DNA from: Anomaloglossus baeobatrachus
Lineage: Eukaryota; Chordata; Amphibia; Anura; Aromobatidae
Length of the DNA: 64,000 nucleotides
Direction of reading: 5' to 3'
Assembly: GCF_048569485.1 (NCBI RefSeq)
Contig: NC_134353.1
Location: 529,821,008 to 529,885,007, forward strand
The notes beneath the pieces are model-generated. The model saw nothing but the letters and a program-made list of their open reading frames with translations. It did no database searches and was not told where the DNA came from. The translations under genes and the position numbers were made by a program. This document shows, one piece after another, positions 20,333 to 31,720 of the stretch (positions are counted from its first letter, which is position 1; each line of letters starts with the position of its first letter).

Positions 20333-21001
20333 ATGGCCGGTATGTGTCACAGAGGGGGAAATCCTCTGTGATCTGAACCTGGAATGTTTCTCTGGGACTT
20401 GTAGTTCCATGAGGATTGTTGTACACATTCAGGGCTGGGTTCATGGGATGGTCAGAAGTGATGGGCGGGACTGACCATCCACATACCTCCCATACGTAGG
20501 TGTGTCTCATGGGATTTAATGGAGCTGTCGTTTGTCACATGATCTCTGTGTGCTGGTGGGAGCCATCTTGGTTGGAGCACATGTGCAGGAGATCCTGTGC
20601 ATACAGAGCTAGTGAGGGCTCTGAAATGTCAGGGAGCTGCAGAATCCACTGAGGCTGTGAGGAATTGGAACGTGTACAAGGGCCGGGATGTTGAGCCCAG
20701 TGTGAGAGTCTCCCTGGACTGGATGGAGGCAGACTGACAGCCTGCAAACCTACTGGCAGGTAACACCCCAGAAAGGGGACTATACTGGCTGATGCCAGAG
20801 AATGAACTGTATGAACAATCAGCAGTTTAAACAGACAGTGAGACATTGTCCTGCGGGAAAGTGGCTGTGGCCCATTACACTGCGTGGTTTATGAGGATGT
20901 GAATAAATCACCGAGATTCTTTAAGTGACAAAGTGCTTGTGTGTGTCTTGATCCCGCTGCCAGACGTGTGCCCCAAGACGTTCAGGGCCCAGGTCGTCAC
21001 A
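20312..21001 (+). repeat. 3' LTR of the FXR1-carrying element
   Basis: 690 bp, the same length as the 5' LTR and with two visible substitutions against it (one in the GAGGGGGAAAT stretch, one in CCACATACC). That is about 0.3% divergence. Confidence 0.9.
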
Positions 21002-21616
21002 ATATATTTTTACGCTGTTTACCATGCAGTATAAATGATTAGGAACCATTTTTCCTCTGGTTAGTATGATTACAGCGATACCAGGATTATATCGTTTTTT
21101 AGGTTTGGCTGCTGTCAAGACTTTTTCACAAAAAAAAGTTTTTTTGCATCACTGAATTTTTAAGACTATAGATTTTATATTTTTCTGCCGAAAGAGTCAT
21201 GTGCGGGCTTGTTTTTTGCAGGATGAGATGCAGTTTTTAGTACCATTTTGGGCCACATAATATTTTATCGCTTTTTAATCCACTTTTTGTGAGGCAAAAG
21301 CATAAAAAAACAGCAATTCAAGAACAGGTTTTTTTTCCGCCGTTGCCATAAAAGTGATGACAAATTTATTGTTCAGCAAGTATAGGGCCAAAAATATAAT
21401 AAATTTATTGAACAAAATTTATTTGCACATTAGAATACATAAAATTACACGGTGCCAACCAAGGAGTATAGTTGTGGCCGTTTTTACTATCTTGATATTG
21501 TCGGGTAATCCTGGACGAGGATCTCTGGACGTCAAACTTGAGAAGATCTTCATTCCATATTGTTATATTTTATATTATATGAATTTTTTATGTATTTATT
21601 CATCTATTTTTCTATG

Positions 21617-22462
21617 AACAAGAAAGGAGAAAAGGCGATCATAGAAGCCCAGACACACAATAAGATATAATTCAATTTTTTATTTAGTATGAACAATCTT
21701 TAGTGCAGGCAGTGGTAAGGACCAACATAATATGCATGATATTCATATATGCTCTAGACAAGGTAATGTCACAAATATATTACATTTCATAAACATCATA
21801 TATATCTGTAATTTAGTATCCATAATTCCAATTACTCTCACTCATAAAAATATAAATCGAGGAAAATAGATTATCCACCATACAATATGTGAGCTAAATT
21901 GATGTAAATAAGGCCACATGGCTGATAGCAATCCTGTCAAAGCGAATCTTAGCTAGTTAGATAAATACCGCCAATGTTTATATAGAGGACAAGCAACAAT
22001 TGTTATATATCAAAAATAATTATATATATCTTAAAGTGGTCAGTCCTGATAGTTGTATAACACCACCGGCTCAAATAAGCCCAACCCTATCACAGTCAGG
22101 ACTGAATATACCACAAGTTTTTATATATATCACCTCCAATATACACAGTGGTGGTAATCATCACCCACAAAATGACGTAGATTGCAACCTGAATCAGGCT
22201 TGCAATCACATATATTGCGGTATAGATACCATCTATCTGTACCTACTAGCTTTCGCCATTAGATGTCACTGCAGCCATATAAAACATATATATATGTATC
22301 ACATTACACTGATCACCTGAGATCATCATCAAGCTGTTAATTTAGCCAGGTGACTAGCCATGTCTCAACATACCCACACCAGAGACAGGCAACAAACAGT
22401 GTAACCAGACATAAGGAGCATTAGAAGAGAGACATTACCAGTCAGGAGCATAGACTTTTTGC
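21617..22462 (-). mobile_element. Retroposon of unknown family, 16 bp TSD
   Basis: CATCTATTTTTCTATG occurs at 21,601-21,616 and 22,463-22,478, a perfect 16 bp target duplication of the type made by LINE, SINE or PLE machinery. The 846 bp insert has no ORF of note. Read on the minus strand it ends with AATAAA-like sequence and CTCCTTTCTTGTT, which suggests minus orientation. I do not recognise the family. Confidence 0.6.
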
Positions 22463-22522
22463 CATCTATTTTTCTATGTAGTCTTTTACACACAACTTTC
22501 CTCACACCTCACTTTGCATTTT

Positions 22523-22525
<3 letters not shown>

Positions 22526-22572
<47 letters not shown>
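22526..22572. repeat. (TA)n microsatellite
   Basis: An uninterrupted TA run of about 23 units next to the left end of a DNA element. Confidence 0.95.
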
Positions 22573-22577
<5 letters not shown>

Positions 22578-22582
22578 CATTA

Positions 22583-23957
22583 TACTATAAGACGCACCGG
22601 ACCATAAGACGCACCCTGGTTTTAGAGAAGGAAAATAGGAAAATAAAATTTTAAGCAAAAAATGTGGTCATGACACATTGTTGTGGGGCGAGTATCTGCT
22701 GCTGACACTATTATGGGGGTAATGTCCCCAAATTCTCTACTAAGGTACCCCATCCTGGTAATGATCCTCCTGCCTTGTGTATATATATGTTCCTCATCCT
22801 GGTATAGCCCCATCTTGCTATATACTGCCATCCTGGTATGTGCACCCATCCTGCTATATACGCCATCATCCTACTATATACGCCATCATCCTGCTCATAT
22901 ACTTCTATTATCCTGCTCATATACCCCCATTATCCTGCTCATATACTCCCATCATCCTGCTATATACCCCCATCATCCTGCTCATATACCACATTATCCT
23001 GCTCATATACCCTCATCATCCTTCTCATATGCACCCATCATCCTGCTCATATGCCCCCATCATCCTGCTATATTCCCCCATCATCCTGCTCATATACCCC
23101 CATCATCCTGCTCATATACCCCCATCATCCTGCTCATATACCCCCATCATCCTGCTCATATACCCCCATCATCCTCCTATATACCCCCATTATCCTGCTC
23201 ATATACCCCCATCATCCTGCTATATGCCATCATCCTGTTCATATGCTCCCATCAGCCGGCTATATGGTCCCATCCTGCTCATATACCCCCATCATCCTGC
23301 TCATATACCCCCATCATCCTGCTATGTCCTGCATCCTGTGACACACAAAAAAATAAACGTTTACACTCACCTTTCCTTGCTCCACGCAGCGTCGCTCCTC
23401 CTCCTGTCTGCCGGCAGAGCTGTGTTGAGCCGGCCACGATCTCTGCAGCATCGCGATGTCCTCCTGTCTGCCCGCGCGACTGTGTGGACACGTGCGCACA
23501 GCGATGACGTCATCGCTGTGAGCACCGCTAGTTTCCACACAGCCGCGGCCGGCAGACAGGAGGACATCGCAGTGCTGCAGGGGAACGGTGAGTACATTGA
23601 TTCACTGCACCCCACGCTGATGATGATGCGCGGGGACCAGTGAATACAGCCGCACATGATCACTCCAGGCTGTAGTTGCCAGGGGTGATCACGCGAGCTG
23701 GCTGTTTACTATGTGCGCGTCCCGCCCATCACCCCGCTCACCTGTACCGCCGGCTTCAGTGCTGAGAGATGGGCGGGAGGCTGGGCGTGCATATGGAATG
23801 AGCGGGCCCACGTGGTCACGGCAGGCGCTGCTGCAGTCTGCTCATGCCGCCGATGACCCGCTCCACCGCAGCACCCTCATTCCCCGCAGCCCTATATTCA
23901 GACCATAAGACGCACCCCCCACTTTCCCCCAACATTTGTTGTCCGAAAAATACGGTA
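22583..23957. mobile_element. Non-autonomous DNA element with TAAGACGCACC ends
   Basis: The left side has ACTATAAGACGCACCGGACC followed by CATAAGACGCACC. The right side has ACCATAAGACGCACCCCC and ends GTCCGAAAAATACGGTA. Ends of this type recur widely in animal genomes. TA-rich flanks suggest a TA-targeting group, but I cannot name it. The interior has no transposase and contains a minisatellite plus a GC-rich foldback at 23,395-23,590 centred on GCGATGACGTCATCGC (about 23,500). Confidence 0.5.
22850..23325. repeat. ~22-23 bp minisatellite, about 20 copies
   Basis: Unit CCCCCATCATCCTGCTCATATA with shorter variants. It produces long but meaningless open frames in all three plus-strand phases. 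Confidence 0.9.
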
Positions 23958-24131
23958 TATATTTATATGCATATTTGCTTATACTTATATGACTAATATG
24001 TATCACATTTTTTTATATTTTTTACACTTTTTTCAGTCAAGCACACTTTACACATTTTGCATTGTTTGTCAATACATTTTATGCTTTTGCACTTCCTCAT
24101 ATATAGTGTATATATGTCTTATTATCATTCA

Positions 24132-24133
<2 letters not shown>

Positions 24134-24191
<58 letters not shown>
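24134..24191. repeat. (TA)n microsatellite
   Basis: About 29 TA units in AT-rich DNA with no gene nearby. Confidence 0.95.
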
Positions 24192-24196
<5 letters not shown>

Positions 24197-24329
24197 CTCT
24201 GTTGTGCAAAACACTTATACATGTTTACTTCACATATTTTTATGTGGGCCCCTGTTTTTTGGTTTAATTTCTATTTTAAATCCCTCTATCATAATCTTCC
24301 TGATTTAGACAATATGGATTGTTATACTG

Positions 24330-25660
24330 CATTGACTAAGTCCCAATCCTGAGTCTGTGCGCATGCTCCAAAGCACGGTCGTGGGCGGTCATGTTGGCGG
24401 CTATAGGAGCTGAAGCGCAGGTGCCGTCTCCATGACGGCAGCCAACGCTCTCTCTCCGCTGCCCGCTGCCATGTCTTCCCTGATCACGGCCTGTGTGGAG
24501 GATGTATGCGCCGCGCTGTGACTCACCCGACATGTCAGCTGATTTGCGCTCAGCTGTTCACTGGCCACCGATGTGCTTAAATACCATCCCCCTACCCTTC
24601 CAACAGACGCTCCCTGAAGATGTTCTCACGAAACTTACATTGGAAGCGTGGGTATGTGGACAGCGGTAATATATGCTACTCATAAGCTCTTAAGCGGGCT
24701 TTACACGAGACGATAGATTGTGCGATATATCGTCGGGGTCACGGTTTTCGTGACGCACATCCGGCATACCGCACGACGCCGTCTTGTGTGACACCTCCTA
24801 GCGATGCAGTATCGCTCACAAATCATGAGTCGTGCACTCGTCGCTAGGTTTCATATAATTGTTTAATTAAAATGGCGGCGGTTGTTCATCGTTTCCGGCT
24901 TAATGGAAGGAAGGAGGTGGGCGGGATGTTTACATCCCGCTCATCTCCGCCCCTCCGCTTCTATTGGCCGCCTGCCGTGTGACGTCACTGTGACACCGAA
25001 CGTCCCGCCCACTCCAGGAAGTGGACGTTCGTCGCCCACAGCGAGGTCGTCCGGAAGGTAAGTACGTGTGACGGGGGTTAAACGCGTTTGTGTGCCATGG
25101 GCAACTAATTGCCCGTGACGCAAAAACGACGGGGGCGGGTACGATCGATTGTGCTATCGCACAATCTATCGTCTCGTGTAAAGCAGGCTTTACTGCAATC
25201 TCCATTCTATTAAACCTTTGAATTTTCTTTGCTCGCTCTGCCCAGTGGTTACCAGCCTTCTTATGTATTTTCTGCACACTGCAGCAGCTATATTCTCTTC
25301 CTATTTGCTCTGCATTTCTATTTATCCCACTCCATTCAGATTTACATATGTATAAATTATCTGAGCTCCCCCTGCTGGTTATCTGCTGCTAGAGCTTGCA
25401 TATCGTACTTTATATCTCCTTTGGATGGCAGTTAGGATGGACTAATCATATATATTTATTCATGGAATAGGCACGTCGCACTTTGATATCTATAGAGCCT
25501 TGGATGTATTTGATTTTTTTCATCCTAATTTATTGCAATTTTTTATCCTCTGTCCTCTCCCAATATCTGTTGGCACCGTGTAATTTTATAAATTCTAAAG
25601 TGCAAATAAACTTTGTTCAATAAATTTGTTATATTTTTAGCCCTATACTTTGCGTTTCAT
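24330..25660 (+). mobile_element. PLE-like 3' region split by a MITE
   Basis: A hammerhead-like core (CTGAAGA at 24,614-24,620 and GAAAC at 24,630-24,634, with GACGCTCC against GGAAGCGT as helix I) is followed, after the MITE, by AT-rich sequence with AATAAA repeats ending GTTCAATAAATTTG near 25,640. The end matches the reverse complement of 5329-5450 and 21,377-21,480. No PLE coding sequence remains. Confidence 0.45.
24691..25190. mobile_element. Foldback MITE with GCTTTACACG ends
   Basis: AAGCGGGCTTTACACGAGAC is answered by GTCTCGTGTAAAGCAGGCTT, and the next ~20 bp also pair (GATAGATTGTGCGATA). It is flanked by TTAA on the left and TTAC on the right. It belongs to the same family as 13,478-14,044 and is inserted into the PLE-like sequence. 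Confidence 0.8.
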
Positions 25661-26077
25661 GTTGTTTATATGATATTAGTTTTTGGCCGTATTTATGTAT
25701 TCAAAAAGGTATTTTGTGGTTACTAAATTTATTGTTCAGGTCAATACAATTACAGTAATACCACATTTATATAGGTTTTTTTTATGTTTTGCCGCTTTTA
25801 CACCATAAAAACTATTTTATAGAAAGAAAAATAGTTTCTGCAATGTTTTATGATGAAAAGACAGTTTTTGCTATTATTTATTTTACATATTCACTGAAGG
25901 GGTTAACTACTGTGGCAGTTCTATAGATTGGATTGTTACGGAAGCAGTAATACGTGTACTTTTTTGTTTATTTACTTTTTTACATAAATTTACTTATTTA
26001 TTGGAATTATGTTACAGGGACCCGATCGCTTGGGAGAAGAGCACAATTCTCTTCCTGCCTCATGAATGCTGTAATCA

Positions 26078-27219
26078 TGAACTCCTGGGTAGCTTTGGCT
26101 GTATGCTTGGGGTCATTGTCCATCTGTACTATGAAGCGCCGTCCGATCAACTTTGCGGCATTTGGCTGAATCTGGGCTGAAAGTATATCCCGGTACACTT
26201 CAGAATTCATCCGGCTACTCTTGTCTGCTGTTATGTCATCAATAAACACAAGTGACCCAGTGCCATTGAAAGCCATGCATGCCCATCCATCACGTTGCCT
26301 CCACCATGTTTTACAGAGGATGGAGTGTGCCTTGGATCATGTGCCGTTCCCTTTCTTCTCCAAACTTTTTTCTTCCCATCATTCTGGTACAGGTTGATCT
26401 TTGTCTCATCTGTCCATAGAATACTTTTCCAGAACTGAGCTGGCTTCATGAAGTGTTTTTCAGCAAATTTAACTCTGGCCTGTCTATTTTTGGAATTGAT
26501 GAATGGTTTGCATCTAGATGTGAACCCTTTGTATTTACTTTCATGGAGTCTTCTCTTTACTGTTGACTTAGAGACAGATACACCTACTTCACTGAGAGTG
26601 TTCTGGACTTCAGTTGATGTTGTGAACGGGTTCTTCTTCACCAAAGAAAGTATGCGGCGATCATCCACCACTGTTGTCATCCGTGGACGCCCAGGCCTTT
26701 TTGAGTTCCCAAGCTCACCAGTCAATTCCTTTTTTCTCAGAATGTACCCGACTGTTGATTTTGCTACTCCAAGCATGTCTGCTATCTCACCGATGGATTT
26801 TTTCTTTTTTTTCAGCCTCAGGATGTTCTGCTTCATCTCAATTGAGAGTTCCTTAGACCGCATGTTGTCTGGTCACAGTAACAGCTTCCAAATGCAAAAC
26901 CACACAACTGTAATCAACCCCAGACCTTTTAACTACTTCATTGATTACAGGTTAACGAGGGAGACGCCTTCAGAGTTAATTGCAGCCCTTAGAGTCCCTT
27001 GTCCAATTACTTTTGGTCCCTTGAAAAAGAGAAGGCTATGCATTACAGAGCTATGATTCCTAAACCCTTTCTCCGATTTGGATGTGAAAACTCTCATATT
27101 GCAGCTGGGAGTGTGCACTTTCAGCCCATATTATATATATAATTGTATTTCTGAACATGTTTTTGTAAACAGCTAAAATAACAAAACTTGTGTCACTGTC
27201 CAAATATTTCTGGACCTAA

Positions 27220-27222
<3 letters not shown>
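26078..27222 (-). mobile_element. Tc1-type DNA transposon, 3'-truncated
   Basis: The right end at 27,222 reads, on the minus strand, CAGTTAGGTCCAGAAATATT and continues TGGACAGTGACAC, a known Tc1-type terminal repeat. The transposase lies on the minus strand. The left terminal repeat is absent: homology stops near 26,078, within the transposase, so the copy cannot be mobile by itself. A (TA)n run abuts the right end. Confidence 0.85.
26083..26863 (-). pseudogene. Tc1 transposase, frameshifted and C-terminally truncated
   Basis: It starts MRSKELSIEMKQNILRLKKK. Two helix-turn-helix units (IGEIADMLGVAKSTVGYIL and STEVQNTLSEVGVSVSKSTV) are joined by a GRPR motif (KRPGRPRMTTV). The catalytic part shows ILWTDETKINL (first Asp) and VQMDNDPKHTA (second Asp). 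Near 26,270 the reading frame changes (after HGGGNVMDGHAW the homology resumes as MAFNGTGSLVFIDD in another phase), and homology ends after KATQEF, so the region of the third acidic residue is gone. Confidence 0.9.

Positions 27223-27281
<59 letters not shown>
27223..27281. repeat. (TA)n microsatellite
   Basis: About 29 TA units at the Tc1 insertion side. Tc1 elements target TA. Confidence 0.95.
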
Positions 27282-27285
<4 letters not shown>

Positions 27286-28084
27286 GTATATGTAACAAGG
27301 AATAATAGAAAGAGAATATGCATGTTAGTGTTCAGATAAGAGACAGTTACCTGTAGTTATAAGGTAATGCATGCAAAGGGTATCATGGACGCCAGGGGCG
27401 TGGAGTCTGTGTAAAAAAACAAACGGAGGAGGCTACACAGCTGTCATCAGCCCCATAAACCATTACTGAGATTGCCACGGCAACAGGGCACTCGGGAAGA
27501 GCTGAAGTAAAGCACCAGAACTGCTGCATCTAATGTGATGCACCAATTCTGGTGCAGCTGTGTGCTAATATTATTAGGCTGGGAAGGGCCCAATAACCAT
27601 GGGACCTTCCCAGCCGGATAATACCAACCCCCAGCTGTCTGCTTTACCTTTGCTACTTACCAAAAATAAAGAGGACCCCACATCGTTTTTTAGGTTAACG
27701 AAGGCTAAAAACACCCATTTTGCCACATGAAAGGGGACGAAAGGGTACAAGCTTACACACCCTGCTCTAATCTAACCTTTCTCGTAGACAATCTCTCCTT
27801 AAACTACTTCCAAAGGAGAGTGTGCCAAGCATTGAGCCCCCGGGTGTCAAATACAACCAAATGACACAATGCAGCCAGCAAATCACAGTAATGCCAGTAG
27901 CTAACATGGCTACGGCATTACTGAAAATGGCAGACAATCAATGCATGTTTATTAACTATCTAGTAGCCGAGAAACATGCTGGGCAGGGACTGGAGTAGGG
28001 TGCTCAAGCATCTGCAATACTCAGACGAGTAACAAACATGCCTGAGTACCCCAATACTCGATCAAGCACGCTTGCCCATCACTA
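27282..28084. other. Intergenic, probable old repeat
   Basis: No gene seen. The right edge (CTTGCCCATCACTAC with CGATCAAGC before it) resembles the end of a small foldback DNA element. Short inverted pairs around GGGAAGGTCCCA (27,580-27,620) are visible. Confidence 0.35.
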
Positions 28085-28633
28085 CAGCTATCTAATGTGT
28101 ATGGGACTGTAAAGCCCTGTGTGCAGGGAGAAGTGATACATACATTACACCAGACCCCACTCCCATTATCTCCACTGTGGGAACAATAACTGCCCTGTGT
28201 ATGGGGCTCTAATGCCCTGTGTGCAGGGAGAAGTGATACATACATTACACCAGACCCCACTCCCACTATCCCCACAATAACTGCCCTGTGTATGGGCTCT
28301 AATGCCCTGTGTGCAGGGAGAAGTGATACATACATTACACCAGAACCCACTCCCATTATCTCTACTGTGGGGAACAATAACTGCCGTGTGTATGGAGCTC
28401 TAATGCCCTGTGTGCAGGGAGAAGCGATACATACATTACACCAGAACCCACTCCCATTATCTCCACTGTGGGAACAATAACTGCCGTGTGTATGGAGCTC
28501 TAATGCCCTGTGTGCAGGGAGAAGTGATACATACATTACACCAGAACCCACTCCCATTATCTCCACTGTGGGAACAATAACTGCCCTGTGTATGGGGCTC
28601 TAATGCCCTGTGTGCAGGGAGAAGTGATACATA
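28085..28633. repeat. ~90-103 bp minisatellite, left block (about 6 units)
   Basis: The unit contains TAATGCCCTGTGTGCAGGGA, GATACATACATTACACCAGA and a CCCACTCCCATTAT segment, with a 10-13 bp optional piece (CACTGTGGGAACA) that explains the two unit lengths. The array continues at 31,001 after an LTR insertion. Confidence 0.9.
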
Positions 28634-31000
28634 TGTGACGCCCTGGCCTATCAGGTCATCACAGGGTATTGTGCAATCTGCCCTTCTGCACAGTATCCAC
28701 CCTCCTTGGTTACGGATCCTGATCCTTTGGTGGTGCAAACAGCTTGGCCAATCAAAATCCTAGGAACACTTTCCCACATGAACCTAACAGACACACCATT
28801 GAGGGGCCTGAAGGGAATAGGGCCGCCCACATGGGGGGTTGGTGAGGAGAAAGTGAGGACAGTGACAGTTGAGAGAGGAGGTGAAGTGGCTCTCGTGAGG
28901 CGAGGCCACGGAGGAGAGCTCCTGTATACTAGGTGGCAGACGTTGGTCAGGGCCTGGTAGGAGCTGGAACCCGGTCTCAGGGGACAATGTTAAGGGGCAC
29001 GGACTGCCGAGGAGGGCAGCCGGCGGCCTTGAGCTATCACCGGGCAGGGGCCAGGGCATGACGGGGTACGTGGACCCCAGGCCGGAAAGAAGCTTCACGT
29101 GTTCCAGTAATTTACCCGATGGGGGTAAAGACTACAAGTGTCATCCCCAACCAGCTCCAAAATCGGGGTACTAGTGCACTGATGGGATAGGACTTTCCCA
29201 CTGCAGTCCAAAGAAATCCTACGCGTGAACCCTGAGAGCAAGTGTGTCGCCCTGGGCAAGCCAGGGGACACAGGTCACAACACCACCACACCCCACACTC
29301 CAGGTAGGCACACCTGCTAACCAGAAATCCTTGTTGCCTTCCTCCAGAGGTTGATGATGCACACCAGGGGGTGGGCCAGGCGGTTGGCTCCGCCCATCGA
29401 GGAGCTCACAACACTGGAGGCAGGAAGAAACCAGGCAGATAGCCCAGGCAGGGCAAGTGTGAGGAGCTAAAGTGGAGGAGTTAAGAAAGTGAAAGTGAAG
29501 GAAGGAAAGTAGTAAAGGAGGAAAAGCAAGTAAAGTGACAGAAGAGAAAGACAGCCTGAAGGGTCCAGCTTTGTGAGGGCCAGAACAGCAAGGTCAGCAA
29601 CGGCGGTGACTGTCTGGAGGGGGACCGTTTGGAAGTTCCTGGAAGGACCCCGTTGGCTGTGTGCCCGGTGGTCTGGAGCAGTGTTCCGAAGGACAGTCAG
29701 CACCAGGGCAGGGGCCTCTCGGACCCCGGCAAGGCTAGGAGTCGCCAAATTTGCCAAATCCGTCAGTGACGGGGACGCAGATCCCCCAACAACCAAGTCC
29801 CGATTGACGGCAACAGCCCGACCATTACCGGGGAGACACCGCCACCGCCAGGGCACAAGTTTCCCCAGGGCCAGCGCCTGCGGGCAAAGTGTAGAGCTCC
29901 TCCGGCCCAGATTGCAGTCGGGGAGCGGGTAACCGGAGGGAATCCACCGCTACCATCAGACAACACAGGTGCAAGGAAGAGGGACATCACCGTCACCTAC
30001 CGGGAATGCAGGTGCAGCCGTCTGTGGGACCGTCCTACCAGCCGTTGGTTTACCGTACAGACTGTGTCCGTGTGTCAGGCTGAGTGAGTACCATAGTGCC
30101 GCAAGGCACAGCGCTGCCCCCGCGTCCCTGCGCCCTCCAGGCCCTACACTTCACATCTCATCACCGGGCCCCGGGATCACAAACCCCTACCCACGGAGGG
30201 GCAACACAACACCTGGCTGCTCCGCATCACCATCCCCGGGACCCCCACACTGAGCAGCGGTGGTGCAATCACCACAACCGTGGGTGGCGTCACGAACTAT
30301 AACAATCCCCACACCCAACAAACATCCCCTTTCACTCACGGGCGAGGAGTGTCGCTCGAGACACCCCGGGATCCGGCCCACGGCTCGAGCCACCAGGAGC
30401 AACTGCCGGACCCGAGCAGAAGGGGTGAGCGCGGTGTGCTGACACCCTCCTCCCCGCCCGCGACACAAGCTCACTCCGTTAGCCATACGGGTGAGCGGGA
30501 CCCGGAGAGTTTCATACCAACGGGTCCAATTGACACTAAGGTGCCAGGCATAGGGCCACAGACCAACAACAACACCAAGGGCACGGACCCAGGCATGCTC
30601 TCCGCTGGCTACAGTGGTGCTCAGAACCTTGGTTTACAAGCTGTCGGTGTGGTTAATTTGGGACTGATTGAGTACATTGAAAACCCCTGTACCTATCCCC
30701 CAACGGCACCCAAACACCATCCATCATCAACGGGCCCCGGGACACAAACCCCCTACCCACGGAGGGGTTAAACATCAGGCTGCCACACCATCGTCACCGG
30801 GCTCCCCAGCGGCAGCGGTGGTCCCTCACATTATCACGCACCGTGGGTGGCGTCACAAACTTTCCAAAAAACCCCTGTACATAGCTCCCCCCTTCTTTTA
30901 ATGTGGTTGCGCTACACTCGGGTACGGAGACCCCTAGAGCAACCGTGGATCTGGATCCGAGCAGCGGCAGCGGCCCGGCTGCTGGCACGGGGGCGGTACA
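28634..31000. mobile_element. Long LTR-type insertion, 4 bp TSD CATA
   Basis: It starts TGTGACGCCCTGG, ends GGGCGGTACA and is flanked by CATA at 28,630-28,633 and 31,001-31,004, inserted inside one minisatellite unit. At 2367 bp it has no second terminal copy and no pol-like frame, so a long solo LTR or a coding-free LTR element is most likely. A ~140 bp segment is duplicated inside (30,168-30,312 and 30,738-30,875), both containing CCGTGGGTGGCGTCAC. Confidence 0.65.
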
Positions 31001-31613
31001 CATACATTACACCAGACCCCACTCCCATTATCCCCACAATAACTGCCATGTGTATGGGGCTCTAATGCCCTGTGTGCAGGGAGAAGTGATACATACATTA
31101 CACCAGAGCCCACCATTATCCCCACTGTGGGAACAATAACTGCCCTGTGTATGGGGCTCTAATGCCCTGTGTGCAGGGAGAAGTGATACATACATTACAC
31201 CAGACCCCACTCCCATTATCCCCACTGTGGGAACAAAAACTGCTATGTGTATGGGGCTCTAATGCCCTGTGTGCAGGGAGAAGTGATACATACATTACAC
31301 CAGACCCCACTCCCATTATCCCCACAATAACTGCCCTGTGTATGGGCTCTAATGTCCTGTGTGCAGGGAGAAGTGATACATACATTACACCAGACCCCAC
31401 TCCCATTCTCCCCACAATAACTGCCCTGTGTATGGGCTCTAATGCCCTGTGTGCAGGGAGAAGTGATACATACATTACACCAGACCCCACTCCCATTCTC
31501 CCCACAATAACTGCCCTGTGTATGGGCTCTAATGCCCTGTGTGCAGGGAGAAGTGATACATACATTACACCAGACCCCACTCCCACTATCCCCACAATAA
31601 CTGCCGTGTGTAC
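31001..31613. repeat. ~90-103 bp minisatellite, right block (about 6 units)
   Basis: It continues the array of 28,085-28,633 in the same orientation and ends about 200 bp before the PLIN2 TATA box. The last four units are of the short ~90 bp type. Confidence 0.9.
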
Positions 31614-31720
31614 AGGCTCCTCCAGCACATAACACGCCCCCGTTACCGGCCTCACCACACAACTGTCAGTCACACCGTGACCCCTGCACGCCGCGCACAG
31701 CCGCCCTCAGTCAGGAGAGC

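Larger units (their letters stand above)
15837..21001 (+). mobile_element. Young LTR retroelement carrying an FXR1-derived ORF
   Basis: Two 690 bp LTRs (15,837-16,526 and 20,312-21,001) start TGTAAGG, end CGTCACA and differ at two sites by eye. ATAT at 15,833-15,836 and 21,002-21,005 is the target duplication. The unoccupied version of the same site is present in copy A near 4955-4965. A TGG-starting primer-binding site follows the 5' LTR and a G-rich purine tract precedes the 3' LTR. Inside are a gag-like frame and a 985-codon frame with protease-like and FXR1-like parts. No reverse transcriptase or integrase is recognisable. The element looks structurally intact but non-autonomous, probably Ty3/Gypsy-like, and very recent. 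Confidence 0.9.
15429..25906. mobile_element. Long TTAA-flanked DNA element, copy B (heavily interrupted)
   Basis: TTAACCCCTTCAACACC at 15,429 repeats the start at 4544. The body matches 4550-5575 with breaks for the LTR element (15,837-21,001) and a retroposon (21,617-22,462). A possible right end is ACTGAAGGGG-TTAA at 25,906. The stretch between holds further insertions, so the right-end assignment is tentative. Confidence 0.35.

Noticed and set aside
22683-23643. 274- and 288-codon frames with YPHHPAHIP repeats
   Set aside because: By-products of the 22-23 bp minisatellite in a DNA transposon.
28021-28566. Frames with repeated VMYVSLLPAHRALE
   Set aside because: Translations of the 90-103 bp minisatellite, also seen at 31,116-31,673.
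29467-29932. Frames of about 120-130 codons in the long LTR
   Set aside because: No homology, present on both strands of a GC-rich LTR sequence.
28085-31613. Regularly spaced repeats considered as a CRISPR-like array
   Set aside because: Units are contiguous minisatellite copies without unique spacers, in vertebrate DNA. There is no CRISPR in the window.
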